Source: Pseudomonadota bacterium (GTDB taxonomy: Bacteria; Desulfobacterota; Desulfovibrionia; Desulfovibrionales; Desulfovibrionaceae). Taken from it: a stretch of DNA of 64,000 bases. Below are positions 1 through 8,196 of the stretch, piece after piece; position 1 is the stretch's first letter, and every line of letters begins with the position of its first letter. The translations under genes and the position numbers were made by a program. Under the pieces are notes generated by a model. That model searched no databases. It was not told the DNA's origin and saw nothing but the letters and a program-made list of their open reading frames with translations. Where the stretch lies: positions 1 to 64,000 of the forward strand of contig JAEZYD010000024.1 of assembly GCA_023419375.1 (NCBI GenBank). Reading direction: 5' to 3'.

Positions 1-182
1 CACAGAAGGTTTTCACCGCAAAATGAAGTTGATCCAGCGCCGCGCGTATGGTTTCCGTAACTTCGAAAATTACCGCCTCCGGGTGCGCGTTTTGTGCTGC
101 TGAAATGGCTGGGGAATTGATCAGAAACCTGTCGGAAAATTTGCCCATCAAGAGGGCTTGCCCCCGTCTTTGGTGTAGAGCC
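1..182 (+). mobile_element. Right end of an ISL3-family insertion sequence (transposase C-terminus)
   Basis: Reading from base 2, an open frame runs into the window and stops at 101-103 (TGA). Its last 33 residues contain FHRKMKLIQRRAYGFRNF, the signature C-terminus of ISL3-type DDE transposases. About 80 bp after the stop, the sequence CTTGCCCCCGTCTTTGG and then TGTAGAGCC ends at 182. Read on the minus strand this end begins GGCTCTACACC, like ISL3 terminal inverted repeats. The rest of the element is outside the window, so whether the transposase is intact cannot be judged. Confidence 0.72.
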
Positions 183-338
183 GTTTTGTGCTGCTGAAAT
201 GGCTGGGGAATTGCTCAGAAACTTGTCGGAAAATCTGCCCGTTGAAGGGGCTTGCCCCCGTCTTTGGTGTAGAGCCGGCTTTGGTGTAGAGCCGGCTTGC
301 CCCCGTCTTTGGTGTAGAGCCGTCTTTAGTGTAGAGCC
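89..338. repeat. Tandem array of duplicated ISL3 right ends
   Basis: Bases 89-182 (transposase tail plus terminal repeat) are repeated with few changes at 183-276, an offset of 94 bp. Shorter copies of the extreme terminus ending in GTAGAGCC then follow, ending near 293, 321 and 338. The array shortens unit by unit towards tRNA-Lys. This is non-coding structure; the short open frame within it is an artefact of the repeats. Confidence 0.75.
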
Positions 339-360
339 CCTTTTGTATGTCCCAAAGAAA

Positions 361-391
361 AAGGGCTTACAGCGTTTAACTGTAAGCCCTT
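361..391 (-). terminator. Terminator of tRNA-Lys
   Basis: A perfect 12-bp stem (AAGGGCTTACAG / CTGTAAGCCCTT) with a 7-base loop lies directly downstream of tRNA-Lys on the minus strand. On that strand it is followed by TTTCTTT. Confidence 0.75.
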
Positions 392-399
392 GAAATATA

Positions 400-475
400 T
401 GGTGGGTCGTGCGGGGATCGAACCTGCGACTCTCTGCTTAAAAGGCAGATACTCTACCTACTGAGTTAACGACCC
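400..475 (-). tRNA. tRNA-Lys (anticodon TTT)
   Basis: The minus strand folds into a cloverleaf: acceptor GGGTCGT pairs with ACGACCC, the anticodon loop CTTTTAA presents TTT, and the T-loop is GTTCGATCC. The 3' CCA is encoded (400-402), giving 76 nt. It has a strong promoter just upstream and a terminator downstream, so it is a single-gene unit. Confidence 0.96.
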
Positions 476-487
476 GTAGAGACGCGG

Positions 488-516
488 AATATAGCGACAG
501 CCTTAGCAACTGTCAA
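488..516 (-). promoter_or_regulatory. Sigma70-type promoter of tRNA-Lys
   Basis: On the minus strand, TTGACA (511-516), a 17-bp spacer and TATATT (488-493) lie just upstream of the tRNA 5' end at 475. Both boxes are near consensus. Confidence 0.8.
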
Positions 517-567
517 GCGCGTCTTGCGACAAAATGCCGATCAAGCCCATATTTGCTCAAAAAACCC

Positions 568-2301
568 CTACGCGCCCTTCTTTTCCAGCTTGGCCCAGGT
601 GTCGCGCAGCGTGCTTGTGCGGTTGAACACGGGCTTGGCATCGGTGCTGTCCTTGTCCTTGCAGTAGTAGCCAAGGCGCTCGAACTGCATCTTGTCCCCA
701 GCCTTGAAGGTAGCCAGGGCAGGTTCCAGCAGGGCCTCCACCTTTGTGAGCGATTCGGGATTGAGGTTATCCAGAAACGTCTTGCCCTCGGGCGCGGCGT
801 TGGGGTTTTCCACAGCAAAAAGCTGATCGTACAGGCGCACTTCTGCGGGGATGGCGTGAGCCGCCGACACCCAATGGATGGTTCCCTTCACCTTGCGGCC
901 ATCGGGGCTTTGCCCGCCCTTGCTTTCGGGGTCGTACACGCAGCGCAGTTCAACCACGTTGCCCGCATCGTCCAGCACGGCCTCGCGGCAGGTGATAAAA
1001 TAGGCGTAGCGCAGGCGCACTTCCGCACCTGGGGCCAGCCGATGGAACTTTTTGGGAGGTTCAAGGCGGAAGTCGTCCCGCTCAATATACAGCTCGCGCG
1101 AGAACGGCACCTTGCGGCTGCCATAGGAGGCGTCTTCCGGGTGGTAGGGCATGTCAAACTCTTCCACCTGGCCTACGGGATAGTTCTCGATAACCACCTT
1201 CACCGGGTCGAGCACAGCCATAACGCGCGGTGTATGCTCGTTGAGATACTCGCGCACGCAGAACTCAAGCATGGAGTATTCCACGGTGGAATCAGCGCGG
1301 GCCAGACCGATACGTGAGCAGAATTCGCGCAGGGCCTCGGGCGGAATACCCCGGCGGCGCATACCGCTCAGGGTAGGCATGCGGGGATCGTCCCAGCCGG
1401 TAACGTGGCCTTCCTTCACAAGCTGGATGAGCTTGCGCTTGGAGAGCACCGTATAGGTGACATTGAGCCGCGCAAATTCGATCTGTTGCGGGCGGTACGC
1501 GCCGAGGGTTTCGAGCACCCAGTCGTACAGCTCGCGGTTATTGATGAATTCCAGCGTGCAGAGCGAGTGGGTAATGCCCTCGATGGAGTCGGACAGGCAG
1601 TGGGTGTAGTCGTACATGGGGTAGATGCACCACTTGTTGCCCGTGCGATGGTGCTCCGCATGGCGGATGCGGTACAGCGTGGGATCGCGCATGACCACGT
1701 TGGGCGAGGTCATGTCGATCTTGGCGCGCAGCACCTTTTGACCATCGCCAAATTCGCCCGCGCGCATACGGCGGAACAGATCAAGATTTTCGTCCACGCC
1801 GCGGTTGCGCCAGGGGCTTTCGCGCCCAGGCTCGGTCAGCGTGCCGCGATATTCGCGGATTTCTTCCGCCGAGAGGTCGTCCACATAGGCCTTGCCCATC
1901 TTGATGAGCTGCTCGGCGTAGTCATAGAGCTTCTCGAAGTAGTCGGAAGCGTAAAATTCGCGATCGTCCCACACGCCGCCAAGCCAGCGCACATCTTCAC
2001 GGATGGAATCAACGTATTCCGTTTCTTCCTTGGTGGGGTTGGTGTCGTCAAAGCGCAGGTTGCACAGCCCGCCAAATTCCCTGGCAACGCCAAAGTTAAG
2101 ACAGATGGACTTGGCATGCCCCAGATGCAGATACCCGTTCGGCTCGGGAGGAAAACGCGTGTGTACGCGATTGCCGAACCGGCCCGAAGCGTTGTCTTCG
2201 GTTATACGGGTACGGATGAAATCCAGGCCGACTTTTGCAGTATCACCAGCGGCGGTGCCTTCAGCAACAGTGGCGGGTGTCGTATCATTTTCGGGGGCCA
2301 T
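568..2301 (-). CDS. glnS: Glutaminyl-tRNA synthetase
   Basis: This cytoplasmic class I synthetase charges tRNA-Gln with glutamine using ATP. The HIGH-type motif appears as PPEPNGYLHLGHAKS near the N-terminus and the KMSKS-type loop as VLSKRKL near residue 290. The length (about 577 aa) and the C-terminal anticodon-binding beta-barrels fit bacterial GlnRS. I chose the ATG at 2301 because GGAG lies 6 bases before it. An in-frame ATG at 2322 has no Shine-Dalgarno sequence and would add 7 residues. The gene is monocistronic, between tRNA-Lys and tRNA-Ser. A dedicated GlnRS means the organism need not rely on Glu-tRNA amidation for Gln-tRNA. Confidence 0.96.
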   Translation of the reverse strand: MAPENDTTPATVAEGTAAGDTAKVGLDFIRTRITEDNASGRFGNRVHTRFPPEPNGYLHLGHAKSICLNFGVAREFGGLCNLRFDDTNPTKEETEYVDSIREDVRWLGGVWDDREFYASDYFEKLYDYAEQLIKMGKAYVDDLSAEEIREYRGTLTEPGRESPWRNRGVDENLDLFRRMRAGEFGDGQKVLRAKIDMTSPNVVMRDPTLYRIRHAEHHRTGNKWCIYPMYDYTHCLSDSIEGITHSLCTLEFINNRELYDWVLETLGAYRPQQIEFARLNVTYTVLSKRKLIQLVKEGHVTGWDDPRMPTLSGMRRRGIPPEALREFCSRIGLARADSTVEYSMLEFCVREYLNEHTPRVMAVLDPVKVVIENYPVGQVEEFDMPYHPEDASYGSRKVPFSRELYIERDDFRLEPPKKFHRLAPGAEVRLRYAYFITCREAVLDDAGNVVELRCVYDPESKGGQSPDGRKVKGTIHWVSAAHAIPAEVRLYDQLFAVENPNAAPEGKTFLDNLNPESLTKVEALLEPALATFKAGDKMQFERLGYYCKDKDSTDAKPVFNRTSTLRDTWAKLEKKGA

Positions 2302-2433
2302 AATGCGCTCCAATAGTTCCATTTAATGAGAAGTCCATAAAATTACGCCAAGCTGCGCCCCCGGTCAATGCGTGGCTGTGCTGGCCGCGCGGCCCCATGT
2401 TATGCCCTTTTGTTCATAGATGGCAGAACATTC

Positions 2434-2462
2434 TTGACAGGTGCCGCCGTCTAGGCTAGCTT
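2434..2462 (+). promoter_or_regulatory. Probable promoter of tRNA-Ser
   Basis: TTGACA (2434-2439), a 17-bp spacer and TAGCTT (2457-2462) lie about 45 bases before the tRNA. The -35 box is perfect and the -10 box weak. Confidence 0.5.
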
Positions 2463-2507
2463 GCTTTTCTGCATTCTGGTTCGCTTAATTGCTGGCCTGA
2501 TGCATGC

Positions 2508-2602
2508 GGAGAGGTGTCCGAGCCGGCCGAAGGAGCTCGCCTGCTAAGCGAGTATACGGGCTTAAACCTGTATCGAGAGTTCAAATCTCTCCCTCTCCGC
2601 CA
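2508..2602 (+). tRNA. tRNA-Ser (anticodon GCT), host of an integration site
   Basis: This is a 95-nt type II tRNA with a long variable arm. Acceptor GGAGAGG pairs with CCTCTCC, the anticodon loop contains GCT, the T-loop is GTTCAAATC, and CCA is encoded at 2600-2602. From 2541 (just before the anticodon) onward the sequence is duplicated at 9837, so the 3' half was reconstituted by an integrated element. Confidence 0.95.
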
Positions 2603-2659
2603 CATACGCAAGTAAAACGGCGAGTTACTGTTAAAGGTAACTCGCCGTTTTTGCGTCTA
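2541..2659. repeat. Left attachment site copy (119-bp direct repeat)
   Basis: This segment is identical to 9837-9955 over 119 bp. It spans the tRNA-Ser anticodon region, the tRNA 3' half and the following terminator. Weaker similarity continues about 80 bp further, including GCATACCGCCATACATAC at 2695-2712. A tRNA 3'-half duplication next to a tyrosine recombinase is the standard signature of att sites. Confidence 0.9.
2614..2652 (+). terminator. Terminator after tRNA-Ser
   Basis: The stem arms are AAAACGGCGAGTTAC (2614-2628) and GTAACTCGCCGTTTT (from 2637), followed by a T-run. It lies inside the duplicated att segment, so a second copy exists at 9910-9948. Confidence 0.85.
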
Positions 2660-2917
2660 AATGGGGTGAATTTGGGGGCGGCGCGGGGTGACGTGCATAC
2701 CGCCATACATACTTTTGAAAAATCTACGAGAGAAATTAAAAATTAATCCAGTGATAGTAATGACAGCGACTACAAGATACCCTAGGGTAAGCACATACCG
2801 ATGTGCATGTGTCGGCCTTCTTGCCAATGCACTATGACTAGACTAATTTTGCGCATGCTCTCTTGACTTATCTTCGGCAACTCAAGGTTTAGGGATAACC
2901 ATTCTGAGAGGTACCAG

Positions 2918-4573
2918 ATGCAGCAAAGCCGCAGAGATTTTCTGTCCCTTTCTTCGAAGGCCATTATGCTCGCAATTGGGGCGGATCTTGGCTTTTCACC
3001 CTTGCTTCAGGCCGCAACCGCCAACTTCGGCTCCACCCCGCTGCCGATGCCGGGCGGATCTGGCCTATTTGGGCTGCTTGCACCGGAAGAAAAACTCACA
3101 ATTACGGCAGCTGAAGCGAAAGGAGCCCTTCCCGCAACCGGCGCGCCCATGCTTGCCTATGCAGCCATGCACAAGGGTGCGGCGTACCTTAACCCGATCC
3201 TTGTGTTGCGCAAGGGCCAACAGTTTGAAGCCTCGCTCATAAATGGCCTGGACGAGCCCACCATCATCCACTGGCATGGCGTGGATTGTTCATGGAGACA
3301 GGCCGGGCATCCATCTTACGCCATTGGGCCCAAGGGTAGGTATGAATACTCATTCCCCATCACGAATCGGGCTGGCACCTACTGGTATCATCCGCACCCG
3401 CACGCTCTGACGGCCAAGCAGGCATACATGGGTTTGGCATCCTTCTTCATCGTTCGGGATGACGAGGAAGAAGACTTTGCCAAAGAACTTGATCTGCGCC
3501 TTGGCGAAACGGACATTCCAGTTGTGATTCAGGACAAGCGCCTGACCCATGACGGGCGCCTGACGTATTCCCCATCTCAGGACGATTTGATGATGGGCTA
3601 TCTGGGCGACACCATACTCGTCAACGGTCAGCGCGCGCCCACGCTCAAAACTGCCACGCGTCTGTACCGTTTTCGACTGCTCAATGGCTCCACAGCGCGC
3701 ATTTACAATCTGTCGTTTGTTATGAGCGACAGGCGGCTCCCCTTCTTTTTGATTGGCAACGACGGTGGACTCCTTCCAGCGCCCCAACAAATTGATGGTC
3801 TATTCCTTGCTCCGGGCGAACGCGCGGATATGCTGCTGGACATGAGCTCCCTTGCCCCAGGCCAAGAAGTCTTTCTTCAAAACATGCCCTTCGACCCCAT
3901 GCACAATGAAGGCGAAATGATGGGAATGAACGACATGATGAACATGGAGCACACTGCGGGTGCCACCCCCATGGATCACGCTCAAGGCAGCAAAAACCCG
4001 CATGCTATGGGTGCGGGAGATCATGCCGGAAACCACGAGGGGCTGGACGAGGGCGGCTCCTACCCCATTATGAGACTGCTAGTGGACCAAAAGGTGACGT
4101 ACACGCGAAAACCACCCGCGCGTCTCTCGGACATTTCCGCCCCTCCCTCCGGGGAATCTGACCGCCCTGTTAGCCTTGCCATGCGCCACATGGGGGGATG
4201 GACGATTAACGACCAAACCTTTGATATGAACAGCGCCCCCATCGTTGTGAAAAAACGCGGCTCTGAAATTTGGCACATCAGCAATGCCAAAGCCAGCATG
4301 CCCCATCCCATGCACCTTCACGGGTACTTTTACCGTGTGCTGGAGAGGAATGGCAGTCCCACTCAGGTCAAAAACCGGATGATTGACGCTCAAGGTCGAC
4401 TGGCTACGGATATGGGCTACAAAGACACCGTGCTGATATGGCCGGGGGAAACTGTCGCCGTAACTATCGACTTTGCCAGCCCGCAATACCTCGGAGAGCA
4501 GTTATTTCTATTCCATTGCCATAACCTTGAACACGAGGATCAGGGAATGATGCTTAATGTCAAAGTGCTTTAG
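2918..4573 (+). CDS. Tat-exported multicopper oxidase (CueO/CopA-like)
   Basis: The protein is a 551-aa periplasmic oxidase, probably oxidising Cu(I) or other reduced substrates with O2. The N-terminus QSRRDFLSLSS is a twin-arginine signal. The four copper-site motifs are present in order: HWHGVD near residue 118, YWYHPHPH near 158, HPMHLHG near 465 and FHCHNLEHEDQGMM at the C-terminus. A Met/His-rich insert between about residues 325 and 380 resembles the copper-binding segment of CueO and CopA proteins. The start is supported by GAGGT 6 bases upstream. It is the left-most cargo gene of element 1 and is followed by a Met-rich periplasmic protein, so copper tolerance is the likely job. Substrate specificity cannot be read from sequence. 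Confidence 0.88.
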   Translation: MQQSRRDFLSLSSKAIMLAIGADLGFSPLLQAATANFGSTPLPMPGGSGLFGLLAPEEKLTITAAEAKGALPATGAPMLAYAAMHKGAAYLNPILVLRKGQQFEASLINGLDEPTIIHWHGVDCSWRQAGHPSYAIGPKGRYEYSFPITNRAGTYWYHPHPHALTAKQAYMGLASFFIVRDDEEEDFAKELDLRLGETDIPVVIQDKRLTHDGRLTYSPSQDDLMMGYLGDTILVNGQRAPTLKTATRLYRFRLLNGSTARIYNLSFVMSDRRLPFFLIGNDGGLLPAPQQIDGLFLAPGERADMLLDMSSLAPGQEVFLQNMPFDPMHNEGEMMGMNDMMNMEHTAGATPMDHAQGSKNPHAMGAGDHAGNHEGLDEGGSYPIMRLLVDQKVTYTRKPPARLSDISAPPSGESDRPVSLAMRHMGGWTINDQTFDMNSAPIVVKKRGSEIWHISNAKASMPHPMHLHGYFYRVLERNGSPTQVKNRMIDAQGRLATDMGYKDTVLIWPGETVAVTIDFASPQYLGEQLFLFHCHNLEHEDQGMMLNVKVL

Positions 4574-4725
4574 TCCTTCACCCCAAGCCCCTTTTTACGG
4601 GCTGCGCAGGAGGGAATAGCACCGGGGGAGCAACAGAAGACTGGACATTTCATACTAACAAGCCATGTTTATGAGAACGATTCACTACCTGTTCGCCAAT
4701 AAACATCCAACAAGGAGATATACCC

Positions 4726-5304
4726 ATGAAATCTTCAAAAATTATTCTTCCCGTTCTTTTGGCTGCTGCCATGTTTGGCACTACCGCATATACCGCACAG
4801 GCGGCTGGCATGATGGATGGGAAAATGGGCATGATGGAAGGCGGCGACATGGGCTGCGGCATGATGGGCGGCATGATGGGCATGGGAGCAATGCAACCCG
4901 GCATGATCAAGCATATCAAGGCACAGCTTAAGCCGGAGCAAATTGCGCCGTTTGAGGCAGTCCTGAAGGATTACAGCAAAAAGATCGAGCCCCTGCAGCA
5001 GAGCCTGTTTGTCAAACATCAGGAGCTGAAGGCCCTGCAGCACGCCACCAACCCCGATGTTAAGGCCGTGGGCAAAACCGCTACCGAGCTGGTGCAGCTT
5101 TTCAGCAAAATGAAGGCCGAGCGCGCAGCCTTTGATGAAAAAATCAAACAAGATTTTGGCATCAAAGACATGGATATGATGGGCGGCATGATGGGCGGCA
5201 TGATGGGCGGCGGAGCCATGGGCGGCATGAAGAACGATGGCATGGGCCAGATGTCCCCCGCAGCCGATCAAACATCTGCCGGACATGATGCCCACAAGCA
5301 ATAG
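4726..5304 (+). CDS. Met-rich periplasmic Spy/CpxP-like (ZraP-like) protein
   Basis: The protein is 192 aa with a clear Sec signal peptide ending AYTAQA. The mature part starts and ends with Met/Gly-rich blocks (many MMGGMMG units), flanking a helical core of about 110 residues that resembles the Spy/CpxP/ZraP fold. Such proteins are periplasmic chaperones or metal buffers, and the methionines suit Cu(I). AAGGAGATATACCC precedes the ATG, an excellent ribosome site. It follows the multicopper oxidase by 150 bp on the same strand and ends at a good terminator, so the two probably form one copper-response unit. No metal regulator is seen nearby. Confidence 0.72.
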   Translation: MKSSKIILPVLLAAAMFGTTAYTAQAAGMMDGKMGMMEGGDMGCGMMGGMMGMGAMQPGMIKHIKAQLKPEQIAPFEAVLKDYSKKIEPLQQSLFVKHQELKALQHATNPDVKAVGKTATELVQLFSKMKAERAAFDEKIKQDFGIKDMDMMGGMMGGMMGGGAMGGMKNDGMGQMSPAADQTSAGHDAHKQ

Positions 5305-5334
5305 CAAGTCGGAGCAGTTCTCCATTTTATAAAG

Positions 5335-5374
5335 CGCTTGGGATAGGATATCTGCCTTATCCCAAGCGTTTTTT
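5335..5374 (+). terminator. Terminator after the copper-related pair
   Basis: An 11-bp stem (CGCTTGGGATA / TATCCCAAGCG) is followed by TTTTTT at 5369-5374. Confidence 0.85.
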
Positions 5375-5398
5375 GCGACAGGCATTCTTGCCTTCGAC

Positions 5399-6445
5399 CT
5401 AAGCTTCATTCCCATGGTTAGCTACCGACTGAACCGCCCCTTCAATGACCCCGGCTAAGCGGTCAAGGTTAGGGGCAACACTACGCAGGTAAATATCCGT
5501 TGTGGTGGGCCTCTGGTGGCCCAAAAGCTGCTGTATGTCAGTTATGTCGGCCTTATGCGTTTTGACCAGACAGACGGCAAAATAGTGCCTAATTGCGTGG
5601 AACCCGAATGGGGCTACCCCTGCCTTCTCGCAAAGCCGTTTCAGCATCAGCTTCATTGACGGCTGGCGCATGGAGTATGGGGCCTGAGTCACCGGGTTAA
5701 TGAACACAAAGCCCATATTGCCCGTTACTGGCCTCTGCTCATCCAATATGGCTTGCAGCTTGCCAGAAAGGGGCACCAGACGGCGTTGTTTTGAACCGCC
5801 CTTCCGCTTTTGCGTCCATAGCTGCACGGCATGGGCTGATACGTCATCCCAGCGCAGTTTGAGCACCTCCCCGACCCTAGCCCCGGTACACAGCAGCACG
5901 GTCAAAAGGGAGGCCTCCCATGGCTCAGCGGCAGCCAACACCCTGTTAAGATCGTCAGCACTGGGAACGTGTTTAACGTATTCTTCTTCTGCAAAGGGCG
6001 GGATGCCCCGCCACGGATTGACTGGAACCATGCCTCGGTGCCAGTTCCATAATGCTTTTAGGGTTCGAAGCCTACGGTTGGCCGCCTTATTGCCATGAGC
6101 TTCCTTGCTTTCAAGTAGGAATTTCCTGGCTATGGCGGTGGTTATTGCCTCCATCGGCCTATCCCTACCAAGGTAGTCGGAAAGCTCCTGCAAATGCCGC
6201 TTCTTTTCGTTGAATGTGTTGCCAGCCATGCGTGCATCACAATCTTCAAGATACACTGCACTAGCGCGGAGATACATCATACTTTGTTCTGGACTGCGCT
6301 GCTGCTTTAGATCTATCTTTGTTGCAACTTCCCACTCCCTTGCTTCCTTTTTGGTGTAACAGATCTTGTTGTACTGCACGCCCTTCAGCTTGAAGTACGC
6401 CTGAAAGACTGTCCCGTTCTGCCGTTGTAATTCGCGTATTGCCAT
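5399..6445 (-). CDS. Tyrosine recombinase (integrase) of element 1
   Basis: The protein is a 348-aa site-specific recombinase expected to integrate and excise the element at tRNA-Ser. The catalytic set is visible: Arg190 in TGARVGEV, His283 and Arg286 in HAIRHYF, His310 in LLGHQ, and the nucleophile Tyr319 in TDIYLRS. An N-terminal arm-binding region (1-50) and core-binding SAM-like region (about 55-140) precede the catalytic domain. GGAG lies 7 bases before the ATG. The HTH gene upstream overlaps its 5' end in another frame. A closely related but 5'-truncated copy lies at 11237-11897. All catalytic residues are intact, so it could be active. Confidence 0.93.
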   Translation of the reverse strand: MAIRELQRQNGTVFQAYFKLKGVQYNKICYTKKEAREWEVATKIDLKQQRSPEQSMMYLRASAVYLEDCDARMAGNTFNEKKRHLQELSDYLGRDRPMEAITTAIARKFLLESKEAHGNKAANRRLRTLKALWNWHRGMVPVNPWRGIPPFAEEEYVKHVPSADDLNRVLAAAEPWEASLLTVLLCTGARVGEVLKLRWDDVSAHAVQLWTQKRKGGSKQRRLVPLSGKLQAILDEQRPVTGNMGFVFINPVTQAPYSMRQPSMKLMLKRLCEKAGVAPFGFHAIRHYFAVCLVKTHKADITDIQQLLGHQRPTTTDIYLRSVAPNLDRLAGVIEGAVQSVANHGNEA

Positions 6446-6638
6446 TTGTTTTCTCCGAATTATTCTTCAAGTAGATTAATACATCGTCTTTGCTAAATCT
6501 GGCCCCTTTGAGGTTTCCAGACTTGCGCGATGCTTCAGTAATAAAGAAGTGCGGATACTCGCGCCACACGTTACGCATTGTAGACACCTTTAATTGCAAT
6601 AGATCAGCTAGCTGAACATACGTCAGACAGTCGTCCAT
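6261..6638 (-). CDS. Excisionase/AlpA-like helix-turn-helix protein overlapping the integrase
   Basis: The first half (about residues 1-65) begins MDDCLTYVQLADLLQLKVSTMRNVW, a MerR/excisionase-type helix-turn-helix, and contains a KGARFSKDDVLIYLK segment typical of small DNA-binding adaptors. The remaining frame overlaps the integrase start by 185 bp and looks low in conserved content, so that tail may be fortuitous. I used the ATG at 6638 rather than a TTG at 6659; neither has a strong ribosome site. Its place directly upstream of int suggests a recombination directionality factor or int regulator. Confidence 0.6.
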   Translation of the reverse strand: MDDCLTYVQLADLLQLKVSTMRNVWREYPHFFITEASRKSGNLKGARFSKDDVLIYLKNNSEKTNGNTRITTAERDSLSGVLQAEGRAVQQDLLHQKGSKGVGSCNKDRSKAAAQSRTKYDVSPR

Positions 6639-6752
6639 TATTGCCCAGCAAAGCACCAATGCGAAAATTCTTTAGTAATAATTATAAATTTTAATAGAAT
6701 ATATGTTTTTTCTGTCATAAACCCTCCCGTAGTGCCATGACCGAAAGCAAGA

Positions 6753-6781
6753 GTGCCCTAGCTGTCTGACAGCTAGGGCAC
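6753..6781 (-). terminator. Hairpin downstream of the Rep-like gene
   Basis: A perfect 11-bp stem (GTGCCCTAGCT / AGCTAGGGCAC) with a 7-base loop lies 8 bases after the stop of the minus-strand gene. The following minus-strand bases (TCTTGCTTTC) are only moderately T-rich, so it may be a weak terminator or stability hairpin. Confidence 0.5.
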
Positions 6782-6788
6782 CACCCAA

Positions 6789-7616
6789 CTACTTCTTGCG
6801 CTTCTTTACGAGCGCCTTGACCTCATTCACGACTTCCTCCGTGCAAAAGGCAAATGGAGTGACTTCGCGTTGGGCGTACTCCCAAAGACCGGCTGTATCG
6901 CGCCCTGCATACATTTTCCGCGCAATAAGCTCTATAATTTCGGTTCTTTCCTCGGCAGTTATCTCTCTCACCTTGGATATTTTGCCGAAAGTGATATTTT
7001 TCTTACCGCGAATGCCGAAAAGCCGCTTCCGGGGGAAACGGCGAGTATTCAGCTTGAACTGATTTTTTTGGGGCTGGAAAAGGTAGCCCAAAACGGTCAT
7101 GTCGGCGGCTTTGGCATCAAACATACCCGGATTCTTGCTGCCGGTGAGGTAAAGCCACCGCCCAGCAAAAGACTTGGCCTTGCTCAGACCATGTCCGTCC
7201 CCCAGCGACCCCACAAGGTGGTAGTGAAGCGCACCGATATCGGACACTTCAATGCTCCAGACAAACCAGCAATTGGGGCACTGGGTTTCGACGAACCGCA
7301 TGAATTTGTCAAAACGAACGCGAGCGGTATCGAACCGTTTGGCATCGATATCGCGCCACCTCGTGGCATCAAATGTCAGCGTGAGGAAGAGGTCTGGCGT
7401 GCTGATTATGCCAGCCATCAGTTTGACGGCATGACTAACCCGGTTTCCATTCAGGAGGGAACCTGCGTATCGCTCGCCATGCTTTGCTACGTATTCTGGG
7501 TCACTACGCCAGATTAAAATCAGGCGCCCCCAAAACAGGATGGAATATACTGCAAGACTTATGAGGCTGTTGCCGATCTCAGACCAAGACTTACCGCCGG
7601 AACACTTTTTTCCCAT
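6789..7616 (-). CDS. Putative HUH rolling-circle replication initiator
   Basis: The protein is about 275 aa and not a familiar annotated family to me, but it shows the three Rep motifs in order. Motif I is FLTLTF (residues 77-82). Motif II is HYH (131-133) in IGALHYHLVGSL, matching the metal-binding HUH core. A Tyr178 with downstream lysine in TVLGYLFQPQK fits motif III. The basic C-terminal half (NTRRFPRKRLFGIRGKK) could bind DNA. I used the ATG at 7616, with GGGG about 6 bases upstream; a GTG at 7628 is possible. Beside an integrase in a tRNA-inserted element, this suggests replication of the excised circle by nicking, as in inovirus-like or small integrative elements. Confidence 0.6.
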   Translation of the reverse strand: MGKKCSGGKSWSEIGNSLISLAVYSILFWGRLILIWRSDPEYVAKHGERYAGSLLNGNRVSHAVKLMAGIISTPDLFLTLTFDATRWRDIDAKRFDTARVRFDKFMRFVETQCPNCWFVWSIEVSDIGALHYHLVGSLGDGHGLSKAKSFAGRWLYLTGSKNPGMFDAKAADMTVLGYLFQPQKNQFKLNTRRFPRKRLFGIRGKKNITFGKISKVREITAEERTEIIELIARKMYAGRDTAGLWEYAQREVTPFAFCTEEVVNEVKALVKKRKK

Positions 7617-7921
7617 CGTAGACCCCACTGCATTAACAAATAATATCTGTTACTAGCTATAGAATCTATTATGGGTATGTAGCGGGGGTTCTCTGGTCGA
7701 TGACCGTCCACTCGCTGATTTGTCTACCAGAATCACTGCCTCTCTACAACCCCCTCCAGAGTCCAACCCGAATTGGAAAAATTTACTTGACTGAATGCAA
7801 GTAGATCTTGGCAATAAACTTGCACACAACTGTGGTTCAATTTGCTCCTACCCCCAAATAGCCCCTTATCATTCGTACTGGTTGAAAACCCGCATGCCAT
7901 TTTGGCATAGACGGTGATAAT

Positions 7922-8010
7922 GTTTACCGTATAACAATATACAATGTGTATATGTAGTTTTATTAACCGTATGATTTAATAATAAGCGTAGTTAATAAAT
8001 TAACCGTAAT
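7922..8010. repeat. Iteron-like repeats in an AT-rich spacer
   Basis: The 580-bp gap between the Rep-like gene and the next gene contains three direct copies of a TTAACCGTA-like word: GTTTACCGTATA (7922), ATTAACCGTATG (7962) and ATTAACCGTAAT (7999). They are spaced 40 and 37 bp apart in very AT-rich DNA. They could be Rep or repressor binding sites or an origin. Nothing else is seen in 7617-8150. Confidence 0.4.
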
Positions 8011-8151
8011 GAATAAAACGCATTGTAATGATTTAAGTAAATGGTTTAACTTGCATGTGAATTTTCTTTAAATCTTCCTTTTTCTGACCACCGACTTCAG
8101 AACTGGGGGCTTTTCAATTCCGCATTATGCAATCGGCTTTGAGCTTATTCA

Positions 8152-8182
8152 AAAAAACGCGCCCCCATTTTCATGAGGGCGC
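8152..8182 (-). terminator. Terminator of the gene at 8197-8826
   Basis: On the minus strand GCGCCC and GGGCGC pair around a short loop and are followed by seven Ts (plus strand 8151-8157 is all A). It lies 15 bases past the stop codon. Confidence 0.8.
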
Positions 8183-8196
8183 ATTCTGCTTATGAA

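Noticed and set aside
199..393. Open frame of 64 codons left of tRNA-Lys
   Set aside because: Its repeated peptide comes from the duplicated ISL3 ends and it runs into the tRNA terminator; no ribosome site.
553..2316. Long open frames antisense to glnS
   Set aside because: Mirror frames of a GC-rich, strongly conserved gene; no family features.
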